Positions 1-5,773 of a stretch of 8,724 nucleotides of DNA are shown here, one piece after another. The notes under the pieces are model-generated. The model ran no database searches and was not told the origin of the DNA. It saw only the letters and a list, made by a program, of their open reading frames with translations. Every line of letters starts with the position of its first letter. The stretch's first letter is position 1. The translations under genes and the position numbers were made by a program. Origin of the DNA: Nitrososphaerota archaeon (lineage in GTDB: Archaea > Thermoproteota > Nitrososphaeria > Nitrososphaerales > Nitrosopumilaceae); NCBI GenBank assembly GCA_016200035.1, contig JACQFM010000040.1, positions 1 through 8,724 on the forward strand. The letters run 5' to 3'.

Positions 1-116
1 CAGAATTCCTGTCTGACAAAACTAAAGACCAATTCAGAGCATTGTATCGCCTGATTGCAGAAAGAATACGACAAAATCAAAACATCGTATCAGAAACAGT
101 TACTCGTTTAAGATAA
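1..116 (+). CDS. C-terminal end of an unrecognised protein (5' end beyond the window)
   Basis: An open frame runs from the left edge (first full codon at 3) to TAA at 114-116, giving the last 37 residues of a protein. All five other frames are closed by stops in this stretch, which supports this one as coding. The visible tail is polar and charged (for example FRALYRLIAERIRQNQ), looks helical, and could be amphipathic or a short coiled coil. There is no membrane segment or metal motif. I do not recognise the family. A 127-bp spacer separates it from the next gene, which has its own TATA box, so the two are probably separate transcription units. Confidence 0.6.
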   Translation, partial: EFLSDKTKDQFRALYRLIAERIRQNQNIVSETVTRLR

Positions 117-214
117 ATGAAAATCTTCGATGAGCTAAAATTTGTACTTTACTCATCATTGATACTTTTCAAATCTCAAAAAAATGATAATTTTAGTACA
201 ATAGCTGGTTAAGG

Positions 215-223
215 TTTAATTTA
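215..223 (+). promoter_or_regulatory. TATA box of the secreted Ig-like repeat gene
   Basis: TTTAATTTA lies 21-29 bp before the ATG at 244. That is the spacing expected if transcription starts at or next to the ATG (leaderless mRNA, common in archaea). No Shine-Dalgarno site precedes the ATG. This geometry favours ATG 244 over the upstream in-frame TTG at 232. Confidence 0.6.
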
Positions 224-243
224 GAGAAAGATTGTGCTTTCCT

Positions 244-2394
244 ATGGCCGACAAATTTAGCAGAGGAATTCTTCTGTCATTTTTATTAGTTGCTGGCACA
301 TTGATTCCTTTCGTAGGCTCCCAAGCAGCATCTGGATTCATTACAGTAGCATCTACTCAAAGTGAAGGAGCCACGATCTTAGAATATAAGAATAGTGAGA
401 AAAGTACTTCTGCAATAAAATCAATAATTTTGGAGACTGAAAAAGGTGGGAGTGTTGAATCATTTCAAACAGAGAATGGTTGGTTTGGGAAAAAGACATC
501 TGCTGATATCATAACATTTACTTCAACTGCTTCGCTCAAACCTGGTGAATCTATAAAATTCACAATTAAAACATCACAACCAAATGCAGTCTTCAAATGG
601 AAAGCATTTGATGAAAAGGGCGTTGAGTTAGGTTCAGGATCAAGCATTAACCAAACTCCCTCACAAGAAAATACGACACCACAAGATAATACATCCAAAG
701 AAAATAACAATGGAGAGCAATCTCCAGTAATCTCTGATAAATCAGTTTTCAGACTGATTCCTAGTACACCAAGAGTGGGTTCTTCTATGCGTGTTGTTGG
801 GGAAGGGTTTGGTCCAAATGAGAAACTTGATTTCTATATTGGCAGCAACAAGATTACATCTTTTGTTACTGGTAGCAACGGTAATTTTGTAGCAAGTGCA
901 AAGATTCCAGAAAACCAACAACCAGATAGGACTGATTTTGTTGTCAAAGATATTGGAGGGAACCAGAAAGTAGTAAGCCTTAGAATACAGGAGTCGCTAA
1001 CAAGGATTGCACCTGCTCAGAATGTGAAGTTGACCATTAATGCAGATAATGTATACCATAGGGGAGATACCAAGACAATTTCTGGAACTGGTCCATCTGA
1101 CATAACGTTGACTATATCCATAGAAAACTCGGACGGTCAAAGTATTACCACGTCTACAGTAAAAACTGACAGTACAGGTGCATATTCCTTAACACATGTG
1201 GTCCCAATAGACCGTGCCCTTGGAAATTATATAATAAAGGTTACAGATGGCAAGAACACAGTTTTTCATCCATACACGGTTGAGACTACAAGCAAGATTA
1301 TCCTGTCTCCTTTAAAAGAGAAGTATGAAGCAGGTGAAACTGTAATTATAAACGGCACAGCTATACCAAATCAAAATATACAATTTGTTGTGAAGGAACC
1401 TACTGGTTTAGAATTATACTCAAAGCAAATTCAGGTGGGTAACAATGGGAAGGTATCCTTTGAATACAATCTAGACATTGCTGCAAAGAAAGGTACTTAC
1501 GTCGTAGATGCAACGCAGCAGAATGAAGAAGCAGTGATACTTTTTGGTGTTGGTGCAGTACCTCAACCTCCGCTTATAATCAAAATGGATCAAGTAAATT
1601 ACAAAACTACAGAACACGCGATCATCAACATTAGAGGACAACCATCTTCCAAAATTAGTTTAATTATAATCGATCCATCTGACAAACAAAAATTTGCAGA
1701 TACAATCACCATAGGACTTGATGGTCTTTACACGTATACACTAGATGTGGGTGGATACTCTCCTGGAGTATACTCAGCTGTGATTACAAGAGGAAACGAG
1801 AAAGTGGAAACAAAGTTCTCAATCGGTTTGCAAACTGGTTCCGGTCCCATAACTATTAAGACAATAAAAGACACTTTTCTGCCTGGTGACCCTATTTTAT
1901 TACTAGGTGAAACTAGTCCGAATTCAATAATAACTATTAGCCTAAAGGACCCTGGCGATAATAAAATAAAAACTGTAGATGTATTAAGCGATAAAAAAGG
2001 AATTTTCTCATCAACTGTCTTCAGATTTCCTGGCGATGCCCAGCAAGGAGTCTGGGTAATTGAAGCACAAAGTGGTGTCAATCACGTATCCAAAGAACTT
2101 ACAGTAAAGACCAAAGAAGAGAATATGACAATAGTTCTGGATAAAAACCCTCCAGAATATCGAGTAGGTGACATTGTGAATATTGCTGGGAGTGGAGCTG
2201 GCCAGTCGTCCAATCTAATCATTACTATACTTGGATCTGAAAAAACTGAGATTGAAAGACTTGGCATAACATCGACAAGCCATGGTGATTATGATACAGT
2301 ATGGCAGGTTCCCTCAGGTTTCAGTCCAGGAACGTACACAATACATGTACAAGCTCCAACAAAGACTGTAGAGGCAACGTTTACAGTGAAATAG
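244..2394 (+). CDS. Secreted protein with six Ig-like repeats
   Basis: This 716-residue protein has a signal peptide: a hydrophobic stretch at about 8-24 and a likely cleavage near GSQAAS (25-30). After it come a beta-rich N-terminal domain (about 30-130) and a polar linker (131-165) rich in N, Q, S, T and E. Six divergent Ig-like/MG2-like beta-sandwich units follow at about 168-248, 261-346, 350-436, 443-528, 535-621 and 627-716. Units 2-6 share a pattern: an aromatic residue and GD/GE/TE in the first strands, then G.Y or an equivalent turn mid-domain, then 'G.Y.V' near the end. The N-X-S/T sequons are at N136, N143, N149, N370 and N627, three of them in the linker. There is no C-terminal membrane helix or PEFG-type sorting tail, so it is probably released or held non-covalently at the surface. 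Adhesion, matrix or envelope roles are inference. ATG 244 is preferred over TTG 232 because of the TATA spacing. Confidence 0.85.
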   Translation: MADKFSRGILLSFLLVAGTLIPFVGSQAASGFITVASTQSEGATILEYKNSEKSTSAIKSIILETEKGGSVESFQTENGWFGKKTSADIITFTSTASLKPGESIKFTIKTSQPNAVFKWKAFDEKGVELGSGSSINQTPSQENTTPQDNTSKENNNGEQSPVISDKSVFRLIPSTPRVGSSMRVVGEGFGPNEKLDFYIGSNKITSFVTGSNGNFVASAKIPENQQPDRTDFVVKDIGGNQKVVSLRIQESLTRIAPAQNVKLTINADNVYHRGDTKTISGTGPSDITLTISIENSDGQSITTSTVKTDSTGAYSLTHVVPIDRALGNYIIKVTDGKNTVFHPYTVETTSKIILSPLKEKYEAGETVIINGTAIPNQNIQFVVKEPTGLELYSKQIQVGNNGKVSFEYNLDIAAKKGTYVVDATQQNEEAVILFGVGAVPQPPLIIKMDQVNYKTTEHAIINIRGQPSSKISLIIIDPSDKQKFADTITIGLDGLYTYTLDVGGYSPGVYSAVITRGNEKVETKFSIGLQTGSGPITIKTIKDTFLPGDPILLLGETSPNSIITISLKDPGDNKIKTVDVLSDKKGIFSSTVFRFPGDAQQGVWVIEAQSGVNHVSKELTVKTKEENMTIVLDKNPPEYRVGDIVNIAGSGAGQSSNLIITILGSEKTEIERLGITSTSHGDYDTVWQVPSGFSPGTYTIHVQAPTKTVEATFTVK
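634..738 (+). other. Low-complexity, sequon-rich linker coding segment
   Basis: This encodes residues about 131-165 of the secreted Ig-like protein, a flexible spacer rich in S, N, Q, T and E between the N-terminal domain and the repeat array. It carries three of the protein's five N-glycosylation sequons (NQT, NTT, NTS) within 16 residues, as expected of an exposed, glycosylated hinge. Confidence 0.6.
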
Positions 2395-2404
2395 TTAACA
2401 GAGG

Positions 2405-2412
2405 TTTAATTA
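2405..2412 (+). promoter_or_regulatory. Possible TATA box for apt-mtnP
   Basis: TTTAATTA lies in the 54-bp gap after the secreted-protein gene, and its 'ggtttaatt' context matches that gene's own promoter. It sits 37-44 bp before the apt GTG, which would leave a leader of roughly 14 nt. A poorer T-rich element at 2419-2426 has leaderless spacing, so the exact start site is uncertain. Confidence 0.35.
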
Positions 2413-2448
2413 GAAATACTTTTTACTTCCCCGTCTTGCCTAGCTAAT

Positions 2449-2961
2449 GTGAACCTTAAAGAAAAAATTATCGAGTTTCCAGATTTTCCCACAAAAGGTA
2501 TTTTATTTAGAGATATAAGTCCTCTTCTAAAAGATCCAGCAATAATCTCCTTTATAGTAGATGAATTTTCCAGACGGTACAAAGCAAGCGAACTAGATCT
2601 TATCGCAGGAATAGAATCAAGAGGATTTCCCTTGGCATGTGCTTTATCATTAAAGAATAAGAAGGGAATGATCATGGTACGAAAACAAGGTAAGTTACCA
2701 GGGAGAACAGAAAAAGTGTCATACAATATAGAGTATGGAAATGCAACGATGGAAATTCAATCTGATGCCGTACAAAAAGGACAGAGGGTACTCATATGTG
2801 ATGATCTTCTGGCAACAGGCGGCACAGCAAAGGCTGCAGCAAGATTAGTTGAGAAGATAGGAGGCAAAGTTGCAGGATTTGCGTTTATAGTTGAATTGAC
2901 TGATCTAAAAGGTTCAGAAGTAATTAAAAACTACAGATATGAATCTCTTGTGAAGTACTAA
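2449..2961 (+). CDS. apt: Adenine phosphoribosyltransferase
   Basis: It converts adenine and PRPP to AMP and pyrophosphate in the cytoplasm, salvaging free adenine. The 170-residue product covers the full APRT fold and is slightly shorter than the E. coli enzyme. Signatures in order: FPDFPTKGILFRDISPLL (10-27), the N-terminal hallmark; GIESRGF (54-60), a substrate-binding loop; RKQGKLPG (78-85), the flexible loop over the active site; and VLICDDLLATGGTAKAA (114-130), the PRPP-binding motif with the acidic pair D118/D119. The start is GTG 2449, because no other ATG, GTG or TTG lies in frame after the upstream stop and the N-terminus then matches the family. Its TAA shares one base with the mtnP ATG, so the two are surely co-transcribed. 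APRT rather than xanthine or hypoxanthine PRT is supported by the motifs and by the MTA phosphorylase partner. Confidence 0.93.
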   Translation: MNLKEKIIEFPDFPTKGILFRDISPLLKDPAIISFIVDEFSRRYKASELDLIAGIESRGFPLACALSLKNKKGMIMVRKQGKLPGRTEKVSYNIEYGNATMEIQSDAVQKGQRVLICDDLLATGGTAKAAARLVEKIGGKVAGFAFIVELTDLKGSEVIKNYRYESLVKY

Positions 2962-3752
2962 TGGAACAAGCAGAAATAGGGATCTTCGGTGGCACTGGAA
3001 TTTATGATTCAGGTCTTCTTAAGGAAAGTAAAGAAATTACAGTAGATACGCCATTTGGAAAAACATCAGATTCTATAACAGTTGGTACATTCAAGGGCAA
3101 AAAAATAGCCTTTATGCCAAGACATGGAAAAAAGCACAACATACCTCCTCATTTGATCAATTTCAGAGCAAATATCTGGGCTTTCAAAGAAATGGGCATA
3201 AAAAGAATAATTGCTCCATCTGCAGTTGGAAGTTTGAAACAAAAACTAAAGCCAGGAGATTTCGTTTTACCTTCACAATTTATTGACTTTACAAAATCTA
3301 GGAAATATTCCTTTTATGAGGAAGGAAGGGTAATTCACATATCAGTTGCAGATCCGTTTTGCCCAGAGCTACAAAATGCTGTAAGCAGTGCAGCTGACAA
3401 ATTGAATATTGCTTTACACAAAAATTGCACGTATATCTGCATAGAAGGGCCCAGATTTTCTACTAGGGCAGAATCCAAATTTTATAAAGATGTCATAGGT
3501 GCTGACGTGATTGGTATGACTCTGGTGCCTGAGTGCCAACTCGCAAGAGAGGCACAGATGTGTTATGTTTCAATTTCTACAGTAACAGACTATGATGTTT
3601 GGGCAGATAAACCGGTTACTGCAAAAGAGGTTATTGAAACCTTATCAAGAAATGTCGAAAAAACAAAAAAAATACTCACTATACTTCCTGAATTTATTTC
3701 ACAAAAAAGGAACTGCGCATGTGAAAAAGCATTATCGGAAGCTGAGTTTTAA
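2961..3752 (+). CDS. mtnP: S-methyl-5'-thioadenosine phosphorylase
   Basis: It cleaves methylthioadenosine, a by-product of polyamine and other SAM chemistry, with phosphate to give adenine and 5-methylthioribose-1-phosphate. The protein has 263 residues. Motifs: phosphate-binding GGTGIYD (10-16); PRHGKKHNIPPHLINFRANI (53-72); SAVGSL (87-92); QFIDFTKSR (106-114); IEGPRFSTRAES (161-172); GMTLVPE (185-191); and TDYDVW (209-214). In the last, D210 and D212 match the aspartates that select 6-aminopurines in MTAP, where PNPs have Asn. A CXC motif (C252, C254) near the C-terminus recalls Sulfolobus MTAP II. C134 and C201 are near positions of its reported disulfides, although this alignment is by eye. 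The ATG overlaps the apt stop (TAATG), and the product adenine is the Apt substrate. The stop overlaps that of the convergent 94-residue gene. Confidence 0.93.
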   Translation: MEQAEIGIFGGTGIYDSGLLKESKEITVDTPFGKTSDSITVGTFKGKKIAFMPRHGKKHNIPPHLINFRANIWAFKEMGIKRIIAPSAVGSLKQKLKPGDFVLPSQFIDFTKSRKYSFYEEGRVIHISVADPFCPELQNAVSSAADKLNIALHKNCTYICIEGPRFSTRAESKFYKDVIGADVIGMTLVPECQLAREAQMCYVSISTVTDYDVWADKPVTAKEVIETLSRNVEKTKKILTILPEFISQKRNCACEKALSEAEF

Positions 3753-4033
3753 CCATCTGCAAATGTTTCTTTCGTGATTCCTTCTGGCAAAATAATATCT
3801 CCACGTACCAATTTTTGCTGAAGCAAATTTATCACATCATCAACATTGTAGCCTAATTTCATAAGCATCTTCTGAGTAGTTTTAGAAATTTTTGCACCTA
3901 TATTATGCCCACCTATCCTTCCAAACGCTATTGCGTTGAACCTAAAGGAGTGTTCGTCCATAGTAAAAGTTCCAGTAATTTTGGCTGCAATCTGACTTCC
4001 ATGTACGTTATTAATACGAACTATCATGTTCAT
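3749..4033 (-). CDS. Conserved-looking small protein of unknown function
   Basis: I do not recognise this 94-residue soluble protein. The N-terminal half looks like beta strands (about 2-24, then 27-48, with a Gly-rich FGRIGGHNIGAKI turn at 38-50). A helical stretch, KTTQKMLMKLGYNVDDVINLL, runs at about 51-71, followed by a strand and a short polar tail. There is no signal peptide, membrane helix or cysteine. The start is ATG 4033, with a second in-frame ATG at 4027. It begins 9 bp after the stop of the 132-residue gene and has no promoter of its own, so it is probably the last gene of the regulator cluster. Its TAA shares a palindromic TTAA with the mtnP stop. A function cannot be given from the sequence. 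Confidence 0.75.
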   Translation of the reverse strand: MNMIVRINNVHGSQIAAKITGTFTMDEHSFRFNAIAFGRIGGHNIGAKISKTTQKMLMKLGYNVDDVINLLQQKLVRGDIILPEGITKETFADG

Positions 4034-4042
4034 ATAAAGAAC

Positions 4043-4441
4043 CTAGATCTCTACTGCCTTATTAACGGAATTTTCTATTAGAAAGTTCCAGTGTTTTTCA
4101 TCATTGACTTGGAATTCTTTTACCGCAAGTGTAATTACCTTCTCGTCTAAGCATTCGTGTTGTATTTCATCATCTTTCTTTATTTTAATCAGTCTCCATC
4201 TCTCTTTGTGCTTTTTTAGATTGCATATAAGGACAGCCCATTTCTGTTCAGAACTTATTTTGGGCATTCCAACGTAATCCACTATACTCTCTATGCCTAG
4301 CTGTTTTTCCTCGCAAAAATGCTTTTTACATATAACACAGCGCCAAATATCTACAGAGCCAATTGTTCGGTTATCATAATTTATGTTTGTAACTCCATAG
4401 TAAACAATTTGGTGGCTACATGTGTCCTGATCTATGGCCAT
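4043..4441 (-). CDS. Cys/His-rich protein of unknown function, possible zinc binding
   Basis: This 132-residue soluble protein has two clustered potential metal ligands in its N-terminal third: C8-x-H10 and then C35-x2-C38-x2-H41-x-C43. The spacing looks like a small zinc ribbon or treble-clef-type site. The rest is a mixed alpha/beta stretch, with KKHKERWRLIKIKKDD (76-91) basic and then an acidic helical C-terminus, and no recognised catalytic motif. A GGTGA Shine-Dalgarno match lies 6 nt before the ATG, as expected for an internal operon gene. It starts 21 bp after the TrmB-like regulator and ends 9 bp before the 94-residue gene. Zinc binding is inference from residue spacing. A nucleic-acid or protein-interaction role in the regulator's pathway is possible but unproven. 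Confidence 0.75.
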   Translation of the reverse strand: MAIDQDTCSHQIVYYGVTNINYDNRTIGSVDIWRCVICKKHFCEEKQLGIESIVDYVGMPKISSEQKWAVLICNLKKHKERWRLIKIKKDDEIQHECLDEKVITLAVKEFQVNDEKHWNFLIENSVNKAVEI

Positions 4442-4447
4442 TATTTT

Positions 4448-4453
4448 TCACCA
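4448..4453 (-). promoter_or_regulatory. Shine-Dalgarno site of the Cys/His-rich gene
   Basis: TGGTGA on the minus strand matches the anti-Shine-Dalgarno end of archaeal 16S rRNA and sits 6 nt before the ATG at 4441. It contrasts with the promoter-proximal genes of the window, which lack such a site, and so supports this gene being internal to a polycistronic mRNA. Confidence 0.5.
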
Positions 4454-4462
4454 CGTTTGGTT

Positions 4463-4822
4463 CTATTTAGTTCTTGCATCGTCATAAGGTCTTTCCAAAA
4501 CAATTGCAATGTTATCTACAAGCAAATTTTTTTTAAATTGAATGTTCTCTCTCTGACACATTCTTCTGTACATGTTTACAACTGCAAATCGAGGATGCAT
4601 AGCTTCAAATTCTGTTTTTGAAAAATCAATAAAACCACCGAGCTCAATGAGTTCGCTAGCAGTCTTTGTAGCCTCATCATTTGGTATTTGTAGACTTGAT
4701 GCAATAGCTTCTGATGTCATCTTTCCGTTTTTTACCACTAAAACAAAAACTTTTGCTTGAAGTGGAGAAAGTCTAACTTCTGATACTAACTTATCTTCCA
4801 CAGTATCCAAGCTCACACTCAT
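4463..4822 (-). CDS. TrmB-like winged-helix transcriptional regulator
   Basis: A 119-residue protein carries a winged helix-turn-helix at about 18-78. It has the TrmB-style opening LSPLQAKVFVLVVKNG (18-33), the helix pair MTSEAIASSLQI...EATKTASELIELG (35-62), and a wing running into EAMHPRFAVVNMYRRM (73-88), which resembles the 'P..a' linker after TrmB wings. There is no sugar-binding C-terminal domain, so it is a stand-alone DNA-binding protein. I chose ATG 4822 over the in-frame TTG at 4867 because a TATA box lies 22-31 bp upstream of the ATG. The longer form would also add 15 residues encoded by the promoter itself. It heads a three-gene minus-strand cluster and is divergent from ubiX across 88 bp, so auto-regulation or control of ubiX is a plausible inference. 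The ligand is unknown. Confidence 0.75.
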   Translation of the reverse strand: MSVSLDTVEDKLVSEVRLSPLQAKVFVLVVKNGKMTSEAIASSLQIPNDEATKTASELIELGGFIDFSKTEFEAMHPRFAVVNMYRRMCQRENIQFKKNLLVDNIAIVLERPYDDARTK

Positions 4823-4843
4823 AGCGCATGAAAAAATCTCTGT

Positions 4844-4853
4844 TATAATTAAA
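4844..4853 (-). promoter_or_regulatory. TATA box of the TrmB-like regulator cluster
   Basis: TTTAATTATA on the minus strand lies 22-31 bp before ATG 4822, as expected for a leaderless transcript. It faces away from the ubiX TATA box 27 bp further right, so the 88-bp spacer 4823-4910 acts as a two-way promoter region. Both boxes share AATTAAA in the same plus-strand orientation. Confidence 0.55.
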
Positions 4854-4880
4854 GGTGCTGTAGTCAAAATTCATAGTGGC

Positions 4881-4890
4881 AATTAAATAT
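4881..4890 (+). promoter_or_regulatory. TATA box of ubiX
   Basis: AATTAAATAT lies 21-30 bp before ATG 4911, with no Shine-Dalgarno site in between. This is leaderless spacing and picks ATG 4911 over the in-frame TTG at 4899. Confidence 0.55.
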
Positions 4891-4910
4891 CGAATTACTT
4901 GAATCATGTT

Positions 4911-5468
4911 ATGAAATTAGTTATAGGAATAACTGGAAGTACTGGGATCATTTACGGAGTACGAATACTTGAGGTTCTCAAACAGTGTAAAGTAGAAACC
5001 CATCTTATTATCTCAGAATGGGCAAAAAAATGTCTGGTTTTAGAAACCAATTATGATCTAAAGTACGTAAAATCACTTGCCACACACTACTCTGACGAAT
5101 CCAATATGGCAGCTAGTGTCTCAAGTGGGACCCATAAGACTGATGGTATGATTGTAATTCCCTGTAGTATGAAGACCCTATCTAGTATCGCTAATGGTTA
5201 TGATGAGACACTTGTAGTGCGGGCTGCTGGCGTAACAATAAAGGAGTCAAGAAAACTTGTACTAGTACCACGCGAAACACCTCTTACTAGCATAAATCTA
5301 GAAAACATGCTCAAGCTTGCAAGAATTGGTGTGGTAATTTTACCTCCGATGCCAGGATTCTATAGCAAACCAAAAACCATAGATGATTTAGTTAATCATA
5401 CTGTGGGCAAATGTCTTGATCAGTTTGGAATAGAACACAAGTTATACAAAAGATGGAAGACCACCTAA
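4911..5468 (+). CDS. ubiX: Flavin prenyltransferase (UbiX/Pad1 family)
   Basis: UbiX adds a dimethylallyl group to FMN, making the prenyl-FMN cofactor of UbiD-family reversible decarboxylases. The 185-residue protein is a full-length family member. It has GITGSTG (6-12) for FMN phosphate; E45 (in VLETN), matching the catalytic Glu49 of Pseudomonas UbiX; PCSMKTL (84-90); R104 and K111 in RAAGVTIKES; VPRETP (119-124) with E122; ENMLKLARIG (131-140); and PGFY with Y151. By eye, the phosphate-contacting Arg185 of the Pseudomonas enzyme is Lys167 here, a conservative change. ATG 4911 is preferred over TTG 4899 on TATA spacing. No ubiD is in the window, so the decarboxylase served is unknown. The stop overlaps that of the convergent membrane-protein gene. 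Confidence 0.92.
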   Translation: MKLVIGITGSTGIIYGVRILEVLKQCKVETHLIISEWAKKCLVLETNYDLKYVKSLATHYSDESNMAASVSSGTHKTDGMIVIPCSMKTLSSIANGYDETLVVRAAGVTIKESRKLVLVPRETPLTSINLENMLKLARIGVVILPPMPGFYSKPKTIDDLVNHTVGKCLDQFGIEHKLYKRWKTT

Positions 5469-5689
5469 TATTTTGCACCTAGGATCTTTTTTGCAGTCTT
5501 TACCACAAATCCCATAGCAATAAAGTGCACAACCAGACCAATGATCGCTGCCTCAATTAAATTCTGAAGTAAAAACCAAGCCAAGAAAAATGTCGCAAGA
5601 GATGGAATGCTGATTATTACAGCAATCAAGGAACCTTTTGTAAACAATTCTTTCTTCGATCTTTTTTTTGGAATTCCAGAACTATCCAA
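5465..5689 (-). CDS. Small two-helix membrane protein of unknown function
   Basis: A 74-residue protein has a basic N-terminus (PKKRSKK, 7-13), a membrane helix at about 19-41, a very short turn (Q42-N43), a second helix at about 44-63 containing H55, and a basic tail (KTAKK, 64-68). Positive charge on both ends predicts a hairpin with both termini in the cytoplasm. The family is not recognised. The start is TTG 5689: no ATG or GTG lies in frame before the upstream stop, and a TATA box sits 24-33 bp upstream of this TTG. It is divergent from the Hsp20-domain membrane protein across 84 bp, and its stop overlaps the ubiX stop. Shared control with its divergent neighbour is inference. Confidence 0.65.
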   Translation of the reverse strand: MDSSGIPKKRSKKELFTKGSLIAVIISIPSLATFFLAWFLLQNLIEAAIIGLVVHFIAMGFVVKTAKKILGAKY

Positions 5690-5712
5690 ATTGTTGACTA
5701 AGTAAATCCCAT

Positions 5713-5722
5713 GTTATAAAAA
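5713..5722 (-). promoter_or_regulatory. TATA box of the small two-helix membrane protein gene
   Basis: TTTTTATAAC on the minus strand lies 24-33 bp upstream of the TTG at 5689. It supports a leaderless mRNA starting at this non-ATG codon. Confidence 0.45.
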
Positions 5723-5748
5723 TCTGACATACCAAAAGGCAAAGATCC

Positions 5749-5757
5749 TTTATATTT
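5749..5757 (+). promoter_or_regulatory. TATA box of the Hsp20-domain membrane protein gene
   Basis: TTTATATTT is the clearest TATA element in the 84-bp divergent spacer, but it is only 17-25 bp before ATG 5774, a few bases closer than at the other promoters here. Either the transcript starts very near the ATG or the start codon choice is slightly off. Confidence 0.45.
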
Positions 5758-5773
5758 GGTGTAATGGTTGAAT

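Noticed and set aside
1728..2081. A 117-codon open frame on the minus strand
   Set aside because: It is antisense within the Ig-like repeat gene and has no family resemblance. The plus-strand frame has clear repeat structure across the same bases.
2406..2726. A 106-codon open frame on the minus strand over the apt start
   Set aside because: It is antisense to the well-identified APRT N-terminus and has no recognisable domain.
4043..4441. TFIIB- or RNA-polymerase-type zinc ribbon identity for the Cys/His-rich protein
   Set aside because: The ligand spacing differs from the CxxC...CxxC pattern of those families and no other motif supports it. Only possible metal binding is claimed.
4319..4621. 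A 100-codon open frame on the plus strand
   Set aside because: It lies antisense to the Cys/His-rich and regulator genes, which have a promoter, a Shine-Dalgarno site and domain-like sequence. It looks like a shadow, with a composition unlike a folded protein.
5662..5669. Run of eight T as a frameshift or terminator signal
   Set aside because: On the minus strand it reads as Pro-Lys-Lys-Arg codons in the basic N-terminus of the 74-residue membrane protein, which stays open on both sides, so no shift is needed.
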